DNA of 64,000 nucleotides. It comes from Muribaculaceae bacterium (GTDB taxonomy: Bacteria > Bacteroidota > Bacteroidia > Bacteroidales > Muribaculaceae). The translations under genes were made by a program, and so were the position numbers. The stretch lies in NCBI GenBank assembly GCA_022510405.1, contig JAFLTP010000011.1, positions 32,075 to 96,074 of the forward strand, read 5' to 3'. Positions 29,016 to 37,663 of this stretch are shown piece by piece. The stretch's first letter is position 1, and the number at the start of each line of letters is the position of its first letter. Below the pieces are notes generated by a model. The model did no database searches. It was not told the origin of the DNA and saw only the letters and a list, made by a program, of their open reading frames with translations.

Positions 29016-29825
29016 TTAATGAATATACATCATAAAAAAAACAGCACAGAAACCAACAGCATACCCAGCTAATACTTGCCAAACTGTATGTCTATTTAGC
29101 CAAACTCGTGCCGAACCAAGTAACCCCGCGCAACCAACTGTAATGATTAACCAAAGGAACAATTTTGGTTCAACCGCCACATCCCTTTGAAGCCGGATCA
29201 ATAAGGCCACTAAACCTGCTATTGCCGCAGCATGGGCTGAGATTTTCCATTTCAAATTTATGAACAAATTTATAACGGAAGCCACCACTCCTCCACAAAA
29301 GAACATGGCAACCCACACTGGTGCTCCTCTGCTTGCAACGAACCATGCTGATGCCCCATAACATAAGGCCGTTATGATATAAGGAATTAATCTCTCTTTC
29401 TGACCATTGAGTCCTACATCCTGCACTACACCCATTAATTTAAGCAAAAAAATCAGGAGCATAGGAGCAAAGAAGTTGATACCGGCTATCACAAACGTAA
29501 CCGCTGTCTGTAATCCTGCAGGTATTACATCCAATATAGAAAGTCGGAAAATGAATAATATCCCAAACACCGGCATAATCAAGGGTACAAAAATCCAAGA
29601 CAGGAAATGGGAGAAACCATTTACTACCTTTTCCCAAGGAAGCTCGGAATCTTTGGAAGGTTCTGACGGTTCAAGAGAATCTATAATTTTTTCTTCTATA
29701 ATAACTTCCTCAACTTTAGGAGTGTCTCCGAATAATGATGTGTGAACACCATTAAGACTTTCTTTGTCTTTTTTGCCGTCAGGGTCATTCACTTCCGGAT
29801 AATATGACGAAGTATCAATTGGCAT
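29016..29825 (-). CDS. PAP2-like membrane phosphatase family protein
   Basis: A 269-aa membrane protein with a charged cytoplasmic N-terminal tail (residues 1-65) and about six helices. Degenerate PAP2 motifs are visible: KERLIPY for KxxxxxxRP, ISAHAAA for PSGH and ARVWLNRHTVWQVLAG for SRxxxxxHxxxD. The Ser-to-Ala and Asp-to-Gln changes in the last motif leave catalysis open. It lies between rluA and ispG with small gaps. A role in isoprenoid-lipid dephosphorylation would fit the ispG neighbour but is only inferred. Confidence 0.75.
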   Translation of the reverse strand: MPIDTSSYYPEVNDPDGKKDKESLNGVHTSLFGDTPKVEEVIIEEKIIDSLEPSEPSKDSELPWEKVVNGFSHFLSWIFVPLIMPVFGILFIFRLSILDVIPAGLQTAVTFVIAGINFFAPMLLIFLLKLMGVVQDVGLNGQKERLIPYIITALCYGASAWFVASRGAPVWVAMFFCGGVVASVINLFINLKWKISAHAAAIAGLVALLIRLQRDVAVEPKLFLWLIITVGCAGLLGSARVWLNRHTVWQVLAGYAVGFCAVFFMMYIH

Positions 29826-29855
29826 TGGCGTGTTTTGTTAATTATAAGTAGTGTT

Positions 29856-30803
29856 TTATCTTATTGCTTTATAAAATCCTGACGGAACCGGGGATTCAAA
29901 ATACATATCCTTACGAGTGACCGGATGGGCGAATCGTAATGTTTTAGCATGAAGGCAAAGACGCCCGAGTCTACTTTGATTGGCTCCATACTTCCGGTCA
30001 CCACAAATAGGATGACCCATCTCAGAGGCATGAACCCTAATCTGATTCTTTCGCCCTGTATCCAAAGTGAACTCCGTTAAAGAAAGACCATGGCCTCGAC
30101 CAATTACCTTGTATCGTGTCACCGCTAATTTCCCTTCATCTTCATTGTTTGTAGAATAAACCTTATATTGGGAGTTTTCAGTCAACCTGCTTTTAATTGT
30201 GCCTTCATCCTCTTTAACGAAACCTTCTAATAAAGCAACGTAGAGACGCTCCAATACAAAATTGTTCCAATTATGCCTTAGTGTCTCTTGTGCTTCCTCA
30301 TTTTTTGCAAACATCATCACTCCGGTAGTATCCCTGTCAAGACGATGAACCACAAAAAGTTTATTATGTGGATCTTTCCTTTTAAGATAATCCCTTAAAA
30401 TGTCGTAAGCAGATTCTATTTTTTTCTTTGAGGGATTGGGTATACCAACTGATAGAAGTCCATATCCTTTTTCTACCACAATGACATCATCATCTTCATA
30501 TAGCAGTTTTAACCTCGGGTGTTTAAATCTTACGAAAGGTCTTGATGTATTAATCTTGATTTCGGCTCCTGAAGCAACCGGGGCATTAAATGATGTAGTG
30601 ACTTCTCCATTCACCATTATCTGACCATGCTTCAACCAACTCTTGGCATCAGTGCGACTCGCATCCTTAGCTATTTCCTCAATAAATTCTAACAGGAGTC
30701 GGTCTTTCCCGCTATTATTTGTAAAGGTTAATATCCTGTCTTGTTTAAACAGTGGTGCGCTATGATGTCTTTCTTTCCTCATAATTTTAATGAGAGTGGG
30801 CAA
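29856..30803 (-). CDS. RluA-family pseudouridine synthase
   Basis: A 315-aa enzyme that isomerises uridine to pseudouridine in rRNA or tRNA. An N-terminal S4-like RNA-binding segment (residues about 25-85) is followed by the catalytic domain with VHRLDRDTTGVMMFAKN (Asp near residue 154), the RLYVALLEG strand and the C-terminal RKNQIRVHASEMGHPICGD. Met9 at 30779 is an alternative start with a longer leader. The RNA target cannot be read from the sequence. It begins the rluA-PAP2-ispG run. Confidence 0.93.
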   Translation of the reverse strand: MPTLIKIMRKERHHSAPLFKQDRILTFTNNSGKDRLLLEFIEEIAKDASRTDAKSWLKHGQIMVNGEVTTSFNAPVASGAEIKINTSRPFVRFKHPRLKLLYEDDDVIVVEKGYGLLSVGIPNPSKKKIESAYDILRDYLKRKDPHNKLFVVHRLDRDTTGVMMFAKNEEAQETLRHNWNNFVLERLYVALLEGFVKEDEGTIKSRLTENSQYKVYSTNNEDEGKLAVTRYKVIGRGHGLSLTEFTLDTGRKNQIRVHASEMGHPICGDRKYGANQSRLGRLCLHAKTLRFAHPVTRKDMYFESPVPSGFYKAIR

Positions 30804-30823
30804 TAATATATTATTCGGTACCC

Positions 30824-30831
30824 CAAAGTTA
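30824..30831 (-). promoter_or_regulatory. candidate -7 element (TAACTTTG) of the rluA-like gene
   Basis: Minus-strand TAACTTTG fits the consensus. The predicted transcript start is near 30817, about 13 nt before the annotated ATG. It lies back to back with the nadE promoter. Confidence 0.5.
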
Positions 30832-30875
30832 ATAAATTTTTCACCTTAATTGGCAATTGCACCGAATTTCTTCAT

Positions 30876-30883
30876 TAACTTTG
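30876..30883 (+). promoter_or_regulatory. candidate nadE -7 element (TAACTTTG)
   Basis: TAACTTTG fits the consensus, with a leader of about 16 nt to the ATG at 30906. Confidence 0.5.
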
Positions 30884-30905
30884 TCTAAAGGTATTTTATT
30901 TAGAT

Positions 30906-32846
30906 ATGGACAAATATGGATTTTACCGAGTTAGAGCCTATGTTCCCGAAGTCAAGATCGGGAATGTGGAATTTAACGGGCAAGAAATCATAAAGGCAGT
31001 TAAAGAGGCTTCAAAAGCTTGTGTGGATTGTATTGTTTTTCCGGAATTATGTGTCACGGGATACACATGTGCCGATCTATTTCATCAGGATATCCTAATA
31101 AAGGAAGCAAAATCTCAAGTTCATAAAATTGCTAATGAAACAAAAGACTTAGAAATCGCTTTTGCAATAGGTATACCTATAAGGGAATTTGGAAAACTTT
31201 TTAATACTGCCGTATTCATCTATAAAGGGGAAATTTTAGGAATAGTACCGAAATCTTATTTACCCAACTATAATGAATTTTACGAAAAACGTTGGTTTGA
31301 GTCAGGCAAACACATAAGAAATGTCTCCATTCAATTTGGATTGAAGGAAGTTCCCTTTGGTACTGACTTGATATTTGAACATAAGGGGGTAAATATTGGT
31401 ATTGAAATTTGCGAAGATTTATGGGTGCCTTCACCACCAAGTGGACAAATGGCGATGGCCGGTGCGGAAATTATCCTAAACCTATCTGCATCGGATGATT
31501 TGATCGGTAAATACGATTATTTAGTTTCATTGATAAGTCAACAATCAGCAAGATGCCGTTGCGGGTATGTTTATTCGTCAGCCGGGTGGGGCGAATCTTC
31601 AACCGACCTTGTATTTTCTGGTAAAGCAATAATTGCGGAAGACGGTATCTTTACAGATCACAGCAATCAATTTTCTACCGGTTCTTTTTTTGAGACAAAG
31701 GATATAGATATAGAAAAATTACGATCTGATAGAGAAAAGTTCAACACTTTTGCTGAAAAAGAAACCTTTATAAATGAATTCCGGTTTGTAACCGATATAA
31801 GCAGTAAGGAAATATCACAATCAAAAGAATTAAATTATATAGATACTCAACCCTTTGTGCCAAGAAATCCGTTCACACTGACACAAAGATGTGAAGAAAT
31901 TATCAATATTCAATCCTATGGATTGATGAAACGACTTGAGGCTATAGGTTGCAAAAAAGCAATTATCGGCATTTCCGGAGGATTAGATTCAACGCTGGCT
32001 CTCTTGGTGACGGTGCAGGCATTTGATAAACTTAGTCTTCCCAGAGAAGGTATTATCGGAGTTACTATGCCCGGATTGGCAACTTCATCAAGAACTAAAA
32101 ACAATGCCACTGCTTTGATGGAGAATTTGGGTATAACATCCTTTAAAATTCCGATTGGGAACGCTGTTGAGCTTCATTTTAGTGATATAAAACAGAATCC
32201 TGAGAACTTTGACGCAACATATGAAAATTCCCAGGCAAGGGAACGCACACAAATCTTGATGGATTTAGCAAACAAAGAAAACGGTATTGTGATCGGAACC
32301 GGTGACATGTCGGAACTTGCTTTAGGATGGTGCACATATAATGGTGACCACATGTCTATGTATGGGGTAAATGCTTCTGTTCCCAAAACTTTGGTGAGAC
32401 ATTTGGTGAAATGGTTCTCTTCAACTGTTGATGAATCTACGTCAGCAATACTTGTCGATATCTGTGAAACACCAATTAGTCCTGAATTGATTCCATCTGT
32501 AGACGAGGAAATTGGTCAAAAAACTGAAGATTTGGTAGGACCTTATGAATTACATGATTTCTATCTATATTATTTTTTGCGCTATGGTTTTTCGCCTTTA
32601 AAAATATTTTATTTGGCAAAAATCGCATTTAAAGATATCTACGAAAAAGATACTATACTTAAATGGTTGAAAGTCTTTATTAAAAGATTCTTTACCCAAC
32701 AATTTAAGAGGTCGTGTATGCCTGATGGACCAAAAGTGGGAAGCGTGAATCTATCACCCAGAGGAGATTGGCGGATGCCATCTGATGCATCTTACAAATT
32801 ATGGATAAATCAACTTGACTCAATAGAACTTAGTAATGAAAACTGA
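30906..32846 (+). CDS. nadE: glutamine-dependent NAD+ synthetase
   Basis: A 646-aa enzyme that amidates nicotinic acid adenine dinucleotide to NAD+ with ammonia from glutamine. The N-terminal nitrilase-like glutaminase has its Glu-Lys-Cys triad in FPELCVTGY, KSYLPNYNEFYE and EICEDLWVP. The synthetase domain starts near residue 350 with the PP-loop GISGGLDSTLAL. The length matches the two-domain eukaryote-like or Mycobacterium-type enzyme. It overlaps the following tsaC-like gene by 11 bp. Confidence 0.96.
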   Translation: MDKYGFYRVRAYVPEVKIGNVEFNGQEIIKAVKEASKACVDCIVFPELCVTGYTCADLFHQDILIKEAKSQVHKIANETKDLEIAFAIGIPIREFGKLFNTAVFIYKGEILGIVPKSYLPNYNEFYEKRWFESGKHIRNVSIQFGLKEVPFGTDLIFEHKGVNIGIEICEDLWVPSPPSGQMAMAGAEIILNLSASDDLIGKYDYLVSLISQQSARCRCGYVYSSAGWGESSTDLVFSGKAIIAEDGIFTDHSNQFSTGSFFETKDIDIEKLRSDREKFNTFAEKETFINEFRFVTDISSKEISQSKELNYIDTQPFVPRNPFTLTQRCEEIINIQSYGLMKRLEAIGCKKAIIGISGGLDSTLALLVTVQAFDKLSLPREGIIGVTMPGLATSSRTKNNATALMENLGITSFKIPIGNAVELHFSDIKQNPENFDATYENSQARERTQILMDLANKENGIVIGTGDMSELALGWCTYNGDHMSMYGVNASVPKTLVRHLVKWFSSTVDESTSAILVDICETPISPELIPSVDEEIGQKTEDLVGPYELHDFYLYYFLRYGFSPLKIFYLAKIAFKDIYEKDTILKWLKVFIKRFFTQQFKRSCMPDGPKVGSVNLSPRGDWRMPSDASYKLWINQLDSIELSNEN

Positions 32847-33420
32847 GACCGAGATAGATTTTTCCATAGATTTGAAAAATGCTGTGGAGTGCCTTAAAGC
32901 AGGAGGCATAATACTTTATCCCACAGATACAATCTGGGGAATTGGGTGTGATGCCAAGAATAGCGAGGCAGTAAAGAGAATCTATGATTTGAAGAAAAGG
33001 GCTGATAGCAAAGCTATGTTGGTTTTGGTCAACAATGAAAGTGCTTTGGAAAGATTAGTTGATGAAGTGCCGGATGTTGCATGGGATTTGTTGGAGGCGG
33101 CAGTCAATCCATTGACTATAATTTATGAGGGGGCCAGATGCGTGGCTCCTGAATTGATTTCTGACGACGGATCTTTAGGTATAAGGATTACCAAAGAACC
33201 TTTTTCAAATGAACTTTGCAAAAGACTGGGAGGTGCTTTGGTTTCTACATCAGCAAATGTTAGCGGAGAGAAGTCGCCGTCAAACTATTCAGAGATTTCA
33301 GATATAATCAAGACCGGAGTTGACTATATTGTGAAGTTTCGTCAAACAGATGGTACAGAACATAAACCAAGCAATATTATAAAATTAGGTAAGGGAGGAG
33401 TCGTAAAAGTTATTAGATGA
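32836..33420 (+). CDS. L-threonylcarbamoyladenylate synthase (TsaC/Sua5/YrdC type)
   Basis: A 194-aa single-domain YrdC protein that makes threonylcarbamoyl-AMP for the t6A37 modification of ANN-reading tRNAs. Visible features are ILYPTDTIWGIGCDA (about residues 26-40), the KKRADSKAMLVLV strand and STSANVSGEKSP (about 136-147). It lacks the C-terminal Sua5 domain. It overlaps nadE upstream and the sugar transferase downstream, so the three are translated in a tight run. Confidence 0.93.
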   Translation: MKTETEIDFSIDLKNAVECLKAGGIILYPTDTIWGIGCDAKNSEAVKRIYDLKKRADSKAMLVLVNNESALERLVDEVPDVAWDLLEAAVNPLTIIYEGARCVAPELISDDGSLGIRITKEPFSNELCKRLGGALVSTSANVSGEKSPSNYSEISDIIKTGVDYIVKFRQTDGTEHKPSNIIKLGKGGVVKVIR

Positions 33421-34844
33421 AAACTACAGGAACATCCAAAACAAAACAACGTTTAAGGTATGTTATTGCTGACTTATTTACAGGAGCAATTGCTTTTTGG
33501 GTGTTTAATATTGTGAGATTTTATTTATTACATGAATATTCCAACGGTTATGCTACTCTATGGACTTTTCTTGGTTCCACAAAATTGATATTGGAACAAT
33601 GTATAGTGCCTCCATGTCTGCTTGGTATTTACTGGTTGTCAGGTTACTATAACGAACCTTTTAACAAATCAAGGTTGCAAGAATTCACCACTACCCTATT
33701 CTCAGCTATCATTAACACGATAATAATTTACCTCGTTCTATTAATAAATGATCAAACCGGAAGAAGAACAATCAATTATGAGATCATAATAGTGTTGTTC
33801 GGCTCTTTTTTCTTGCTTACTTATATCTTTAGGGTAATAATCACCAATTATGCTATTCAACATTTTAGAAAAGAACTTTGGCAAATTAAAGTTTTGATTG
33901 TGGGAAATTCCAAGGTTTCACGAAAAGTGGCTCATAATTTAAGTAAAGCGGAAAGAAATGTAAAATACCATGTGGCAGGATTTGTAGAAATACCGGGTGA
34001 AAATCAGGTTAAGGATCAAAATCAAGTCATACCTTTTGAGACCTTTATAGCCACTGCTAAAGAAATTGGAATAAACCAGTTAGTGTTGGCTCCTGAGAAT
34101 CATGATGACAAAAAAGTGATGAAACTTCTTTCAGTACTGTTTCCACTGGATATACCCGTTAAAATATCCCCTGATACTTTTTCATATGTCACCTCAGCTA
34201 TTAGGATGAAGGATATTTATGGAGAACCCTTCATTGATTTAACCGGGCCAGCAATGGGAGATTCTTCTAAAAATATAAAGAGAAGCTTCGATGCTATCGT
34301 TTCATGCTTGGTTTTGATTTTGCTTTCTCCTCTTTACGGAATTTTGGCATTAATGGTGAAATTCTCTTCAAAAGGATCTGTTATTTATAAACAAGAAAGG
34401 ATTGGAAGACATCAAAAACCATTTTATATATACAAATTCCGAAGCATGTATGAAGAGGCCGAGGATAAGGGGCCTCAACTTTCCAAGGAAAATGACGATA
34501 GAATCACGCCTACCGGTAAATGGATGAGAAAATATAGACTCGACGAACTCCCACAGTTCTGGAATGTATTGAAAGGTGAAATGTCAATTGTAGGTCCACG
34601 TCCGGAAAGGGAATTCTTTATAAAACAAATAGTTGAAAAAGCTCCTTACTATACACTGGTGTGCCAAGTCAGACCGGGAATCACTTCATGGGGCATGGTT
34701 AAATATGGCTATGCTTCAAATGTGAAACAAATGGTTGAAAGGACACAATACGATCTCATATATTTGGCCAACATGTCATTGTCGGTAGATTGCAAAATCT
34801 TGATATACACCTTAAAAACTGTCATAGGAGGCGAAGGATTATAA
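33417..34844 (+). CDS. polyprenyl-phosphate sugar-1-phosphate transferase (exopolysaccharide initiator)
   Basis: A 475-aa WcaJ/WbaP-type transferase that starts a glycan by loading a sugar phosphate onto undecaprenyl phosphate at the inner membrane. Four N-terminal helices (to about residue 150) and a Rossmann-like middle (VLIVGNSKVSRKVA) precede the catalytic domain. That domain starts at about residue 285 with SFDAIVSC and contains KFRSMYEEAE, RKYRLDELPQFWNVLKG and SIVGPRPE. It has no adjacent capsule genes; the glycosyltransferases at 20-23 kb could be partners, though this is speculative. Its stop overlaps the next start. Confidence 0.93.
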   Translation: MKTTGTSKTKQRLRYVIADLFTGAIAFWVFNIVRFYLLHEYSNGYATLWTFLGSTKLILEQCIVPPCLLGIYWLSGYYNEPFNKSRLQEFTTTLFSAIINTIIIYLVLLINDQTGRRTINYEIIIVLFGSFFLLTYIFRVIITNYAIQHFRKELWQIKVLIVGNSKVSRKVAHNLSKAERNVKYHVAGFVEIPGENQVKDQNQVIPFETFIATAKEIGINQLVLAPENHDDKKVMKLLSVLFPLDIPVKISPDTFSYVTSAIRMKDIYGEPFIDLTGPAMGDSSKNIKRSFDAIVSCLVLILLSPLYGILALMVKFSSKGSVIYKQERIGRHQKPFYIYKFRSMYEEAEDKGPQLSKENDDRITPTGKWMRKYRLDELPQFWNVLKGEMSIVGPRPEREFFIKQIVEKAPYYTLVCQVRPGITSWGMVKYGYASNVKQMVERTQYDLIYLANMSLSVDCKILIYTLKTVIGGEGL

Positions 34845-36643
34845 TGGCATATCAAGAAAGGCATAATTGGTGGTCCGACGGATGGATAAACGTTGTGGCA
34901 TGGAGAGAACGCCATATCGGTGAAAGAACTTTTGTTGTCTTATTATCCTTGTTGGTGGGTATAATTTGCGGATTTGCCGCCCAGTTACTTAAATATTTGA
35001 TACATACCATAGCCCATGCACTTACAGCACATTTCAGTGCCACTACTGTCAATTGGCTGAACCTGGTATATCCTGTAGTTGGAATATTTATAGTGACTTT
35101 GTTTTTGAAATACATTGTGAAGGAAAATATATCACATGGTGTCACTAAAGTATTATATGCTATCTCAAGAAGGAAATCGCGCCTTAAAAAGAAGAACATG
35201 TATGCTTCGCTAGTAGCATCTTCAATCACTATTGGTTTTGGTGGTTCCGTAGGAGCCGAGGGTCCCATTGTCTTCACAGGGGCTGCCATAGGATCAAATA
35301 TTGGCAAGGCGTTCAGAATGTCACCCCGAATACTGATGCTTTTAGTCGGTTGTGGAGCGGCAGCGGGTATTGCCGGAATATTTCGGGCACCTATAGCCGG
35401 GATGCTTTTCACCCTTGAAGTGTTGATGATAGATTTAACAGGAGCTACTGTGATGCCTTTGTTGATCTCAAGCATCTCGGGAGCAACTGTAGCTTATGTG
35501 CTTGAGGGATATAACGCAGAATTCTTCTTTTCGCAAAGTGAACCATTTTTAATTAGAAATATTCCATATACCCTTCTGTTAGGAATTTTCTGTGGATTAA
35601 TATCACTTTATTTTACTAAAGTGATGTTTATGATGGAGACCATGTTCAAGAAACTCAATAATCAGGCACTCCGGATTTGCATTGGAGGGGTAATTATGGC
35701 AGGCTTGATTTTTATAATCCCACCATTATATGGTGAAGGATACGAAGCCATCAATCAACTCCTTGAGGGAGATTATTCTAAAATAGTTGAAGGTACTTTT
35801 TTCTATTTTGATAGAGAACATGTTTGGCTTATTGCAGGGTTCATAGGAGCGATTATTTTAACCAAGGCTTTTGCAACAAGCGCCACCAATGGAGCAGGAG
35901 GTGTGGGAGGTACTTTCGCCCCCTCTCTCTTTGTCGGTGCAATGTGTGGTTTTCTATTTGCATTTGTTTTCAATATTATTTTTGACGGTGCTGGAATATC
36001 AAATAAAAACTTCACTCTGTTGGGTATGGCCGGCGTGATGAGTGGGGTTATGCATGCTCCTCTAATGGCTATCTTTCTTACAGCAGAAATGACCGGTGGT
36101 TACGACCTTTTCCTTCCTCTGTTGATTGTCTCGACGTTATCATACATGACAATTAAAATGTTTCTTCCTTACAGTATATACACAATGCGTCTTGCTAAGG
36201 AGGGAGATTTATTGACTCATGAAAAAGACAAGGCTGTGTTGACAATTCTCAAGGTTGAGAATGTGATAGAAAAGGATTTCAAATCAGTTCATCCGGATAT
36301 GACTTTGAAGCAGGTGGTGGATATAATTGCAAAATCAAATAGGAATCTTTTTCCCGTGATAGATGACGAGGGGATGTTGATGGGGGTGGTTCTATTGGAC
36401 GATATCAGGAACATTATGTTCAGAACTGATCTTTATAAAAAAATGACAGTGTCTCGTTTTATGTCTTCAGCGCCTGCAAGGATTGAAATAGATATGCCTA
36501 TGGATGAAGTTATGAGGACATTCGATAAAACACACGCATGGAATCTTCCGGTAGTTCATAATGGCAAATATGTAGGGTTCGTCTCAAAATCAAAAATTTT
36601 CAATTCCTACCGAAGAGTCCTTAAGCACTATAGTGATGAATAG
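34844..36643 (+). CDS. ClC-family chloride channel with C-terminal CBS pair
   Basis: A 599-aa protein with the ClC helices (residues about 40-450) followed by two CBS domains (about 475-595). The gating Glu is in GAEGPIVF (about 138), and GIFRAPIAGMLFTLEV and GGVGGTFAPSLF are conserved. At the position of the proton-transfer Glu of E. coli ClC (the second Glu of its IIEEM) this protein has Val (TLEV), as in characterised channel-type ClCs. The start ATG at 34844 overlaps the previous stop as TAATG; a longer frame from 34790 would lie inside the upstream gene. Confidence 0.92.
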   Translation: MAYQERHNWWSDGWINVVAWRERHIGERTFVVLLSLLVGIICGFAAQLLKYLIHTIAHALTAHFSATTVNWLNLVYPVVGIFIVTLFLKYIVKENISHGVTKVLYAISRRKSRLKKKNMYASLVASSITIGFGGSVGAEGPIVFTGAAIGSNIGKAFRMSPRILMLLVGCGAAAGIAGIFRAPIAGMLFTLEVLMIDLTGATVMPLLISSISGATVAYVLEGYNAEFFFSQSEPFLIRNIPYTLLLGIFCGLISLYFTKVMFMMETMFKKLNNQALRICIGGVIMAGLIFIIPPLYGEGYEAINQLLEGDYSKIVEGTFFYFDREHVWLIAGFIGAIILTKAFATSATNGAGGVGGTFAPSLFVGAMCGFLFAFVFNIIFDGAGISNKNFTLLGMAGVMSGVMHAPLMAIFLTAEMTGGYDLFLPLLIVSTLSYMTIKMFLPYSIYTMRLAKEGDLLTHEKDKAVLTILKVENVIEKDFKSVHPDMTLKQVVDIIAKSNRNLFPVIDDEGMLMGVVLLDDIRNIMFRTDLYKKMTVSRFMSSAPARIEIDMPMDEVMRTFDKTHAWNLPVVHNGKYVGFVSKSKIFNSYRRVLKHYSDE

Positions 36644-36656
36644 GGTTAAAAAAATT

Positions 36657-36705
36657 AAAGTTGAAAGTTTAAAGTTTAAAGATTAAAGTTGAAAGTTGAA
36701 GGTTG
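36657..36705 (+). repeat. seven-fold 7-bp tandem repeat (AAAGTTG-like) before fmt
   Basis: Seven consecutive 7-bp units of the form AAAGTTG or AAAGTTT, with two imperfect copies, fill most of the gap between the ClC gene and fmt and end 13 bp before the fmt ATG. It could vary in copy number and affect translation. Confidence 0.75.
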
Positions 36706-36718
36706 AAGATGTTATAAA

Positions 36719-37663
36719 ATGGATAAGATTAAGATAGTTTTTTTTGGAACACCGGAATTCGCAGTGGAAAGTTTGGATAAACTTCTAAAATCGGGTGCTG
36801 ATATTGCGGCCGTTGTCACAATGCCGGATAAGGTTGCCGGTAGAGGCCATAAGTTGATTCAAAGTGATGTAAAAAGATATGCCCTCGAAAAAGATTTAAG
36901 GATATTGCAACCTGAAAAACTTAAATCTCCGGAATTTATATCTCAACTTAGAGAAATAAACGCAGATCTTTTTATAGTCATTGCGTTCAGAATGCTTCCT
37001 GAGATTGTTTGGAATATGCCCAGATTAGGAACATTCAACCTGCATGCTTCTTTATTACCCAAATATCGGGGAGCAGCGCCAATTAATTGGGCTGTTATAA
37101 ACGGGGAATCCAAAACCGGAGTGACCACATTCTTTTTAAAACATGAAATTGATACTGGAGATATCATACAACAAAGAGAAATAATTATAGAACCGGAAGA
37201 CAATGTTGGTATCGTACACGATAAATTGATGCATTTAGGTGCCGATATGGTGGTTGAAACCGTAAAGGCAATTGAAGAAAATAAGGTGATAACAATGCCT
37301 CAGCCGGAAGGTAACCATAAACCGGCTCCAAAAATCTATAAAGACACTTGCAGAATAAATTGGGAAGATTCTGCAATCCACATTCATAACCTCGTTAGGG
37401 GGTTGTCACCATATCCGGCTGCTTGGACCACTATGATTGATTCAAAGAATGATAAACCTGTGGATGTGAAAATTTTCGACACAAAAGTTTGTAACGAAAA
37501 CCTTACTTATGGTAATCCGGGAGATATAACCATTTTAAAAGATAAACTTTTGATTTCTACCGGAGATTTGCTATTGGAAATTCTTTCATTGCAACCTGCG
37601 GGTAAGAAACGAATGGATACTTCGGCTTTTTTAAGAGGATATCATCCCATAAAATTTATATAA
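36719..37663 (+). CDS. fmt: methionyl-tRNA formyltransferase
   Basis: A 314-aa enzyme that formylates initiator Met-tRNA with 10-formyl-tetrahydrofolate. It shows FFGTPEFAVESL at the N-terminus, the catalytic stretch FNLHASLLPKYRGAAPINWA (about residues 107-126) with Asn, His and the formyl-binding loop, and a C-terminal OB domain. The usual partner gene def is not adjacent. Its TAA overlaps the menD ATG (TAATG), so it leads the men run. Confidence 0.96.
   Translation: MDKIKIVFFGTPEFAVESLDKLLKSGADIAAVVTMPDKVAGRGHKLIQSDVKRYALEKDLRILQPEKLKSPEFISQLREINADLFIVIAFRMLPEIVWNMPRLGTFNLHASLLPKYRGAAPINWAVINGESKTGVTTFFLKHEIDTGDIIQQREIIIEPEDNVGIVHDKLMHLGADMVVETVKAIEENKVITMPQPEGNHKPAPKIYKDTCRINWEDSAIHIHNLVRGLSPYPAAWTTMIDSKNDKPVDVKIFDTKVCNENLTYGNPGDITILKDKLLISTGDLLLEILSLQPAGKKRMDTSAFLRGYHPIKFI

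Noticed and set aside
34790..34843. Upstream start for the ClC gene
   Set aside because: It lies in the end of the sugar-transferase gene, and the ATG at 34844 overlaps that gene's stop as coupled genes do.
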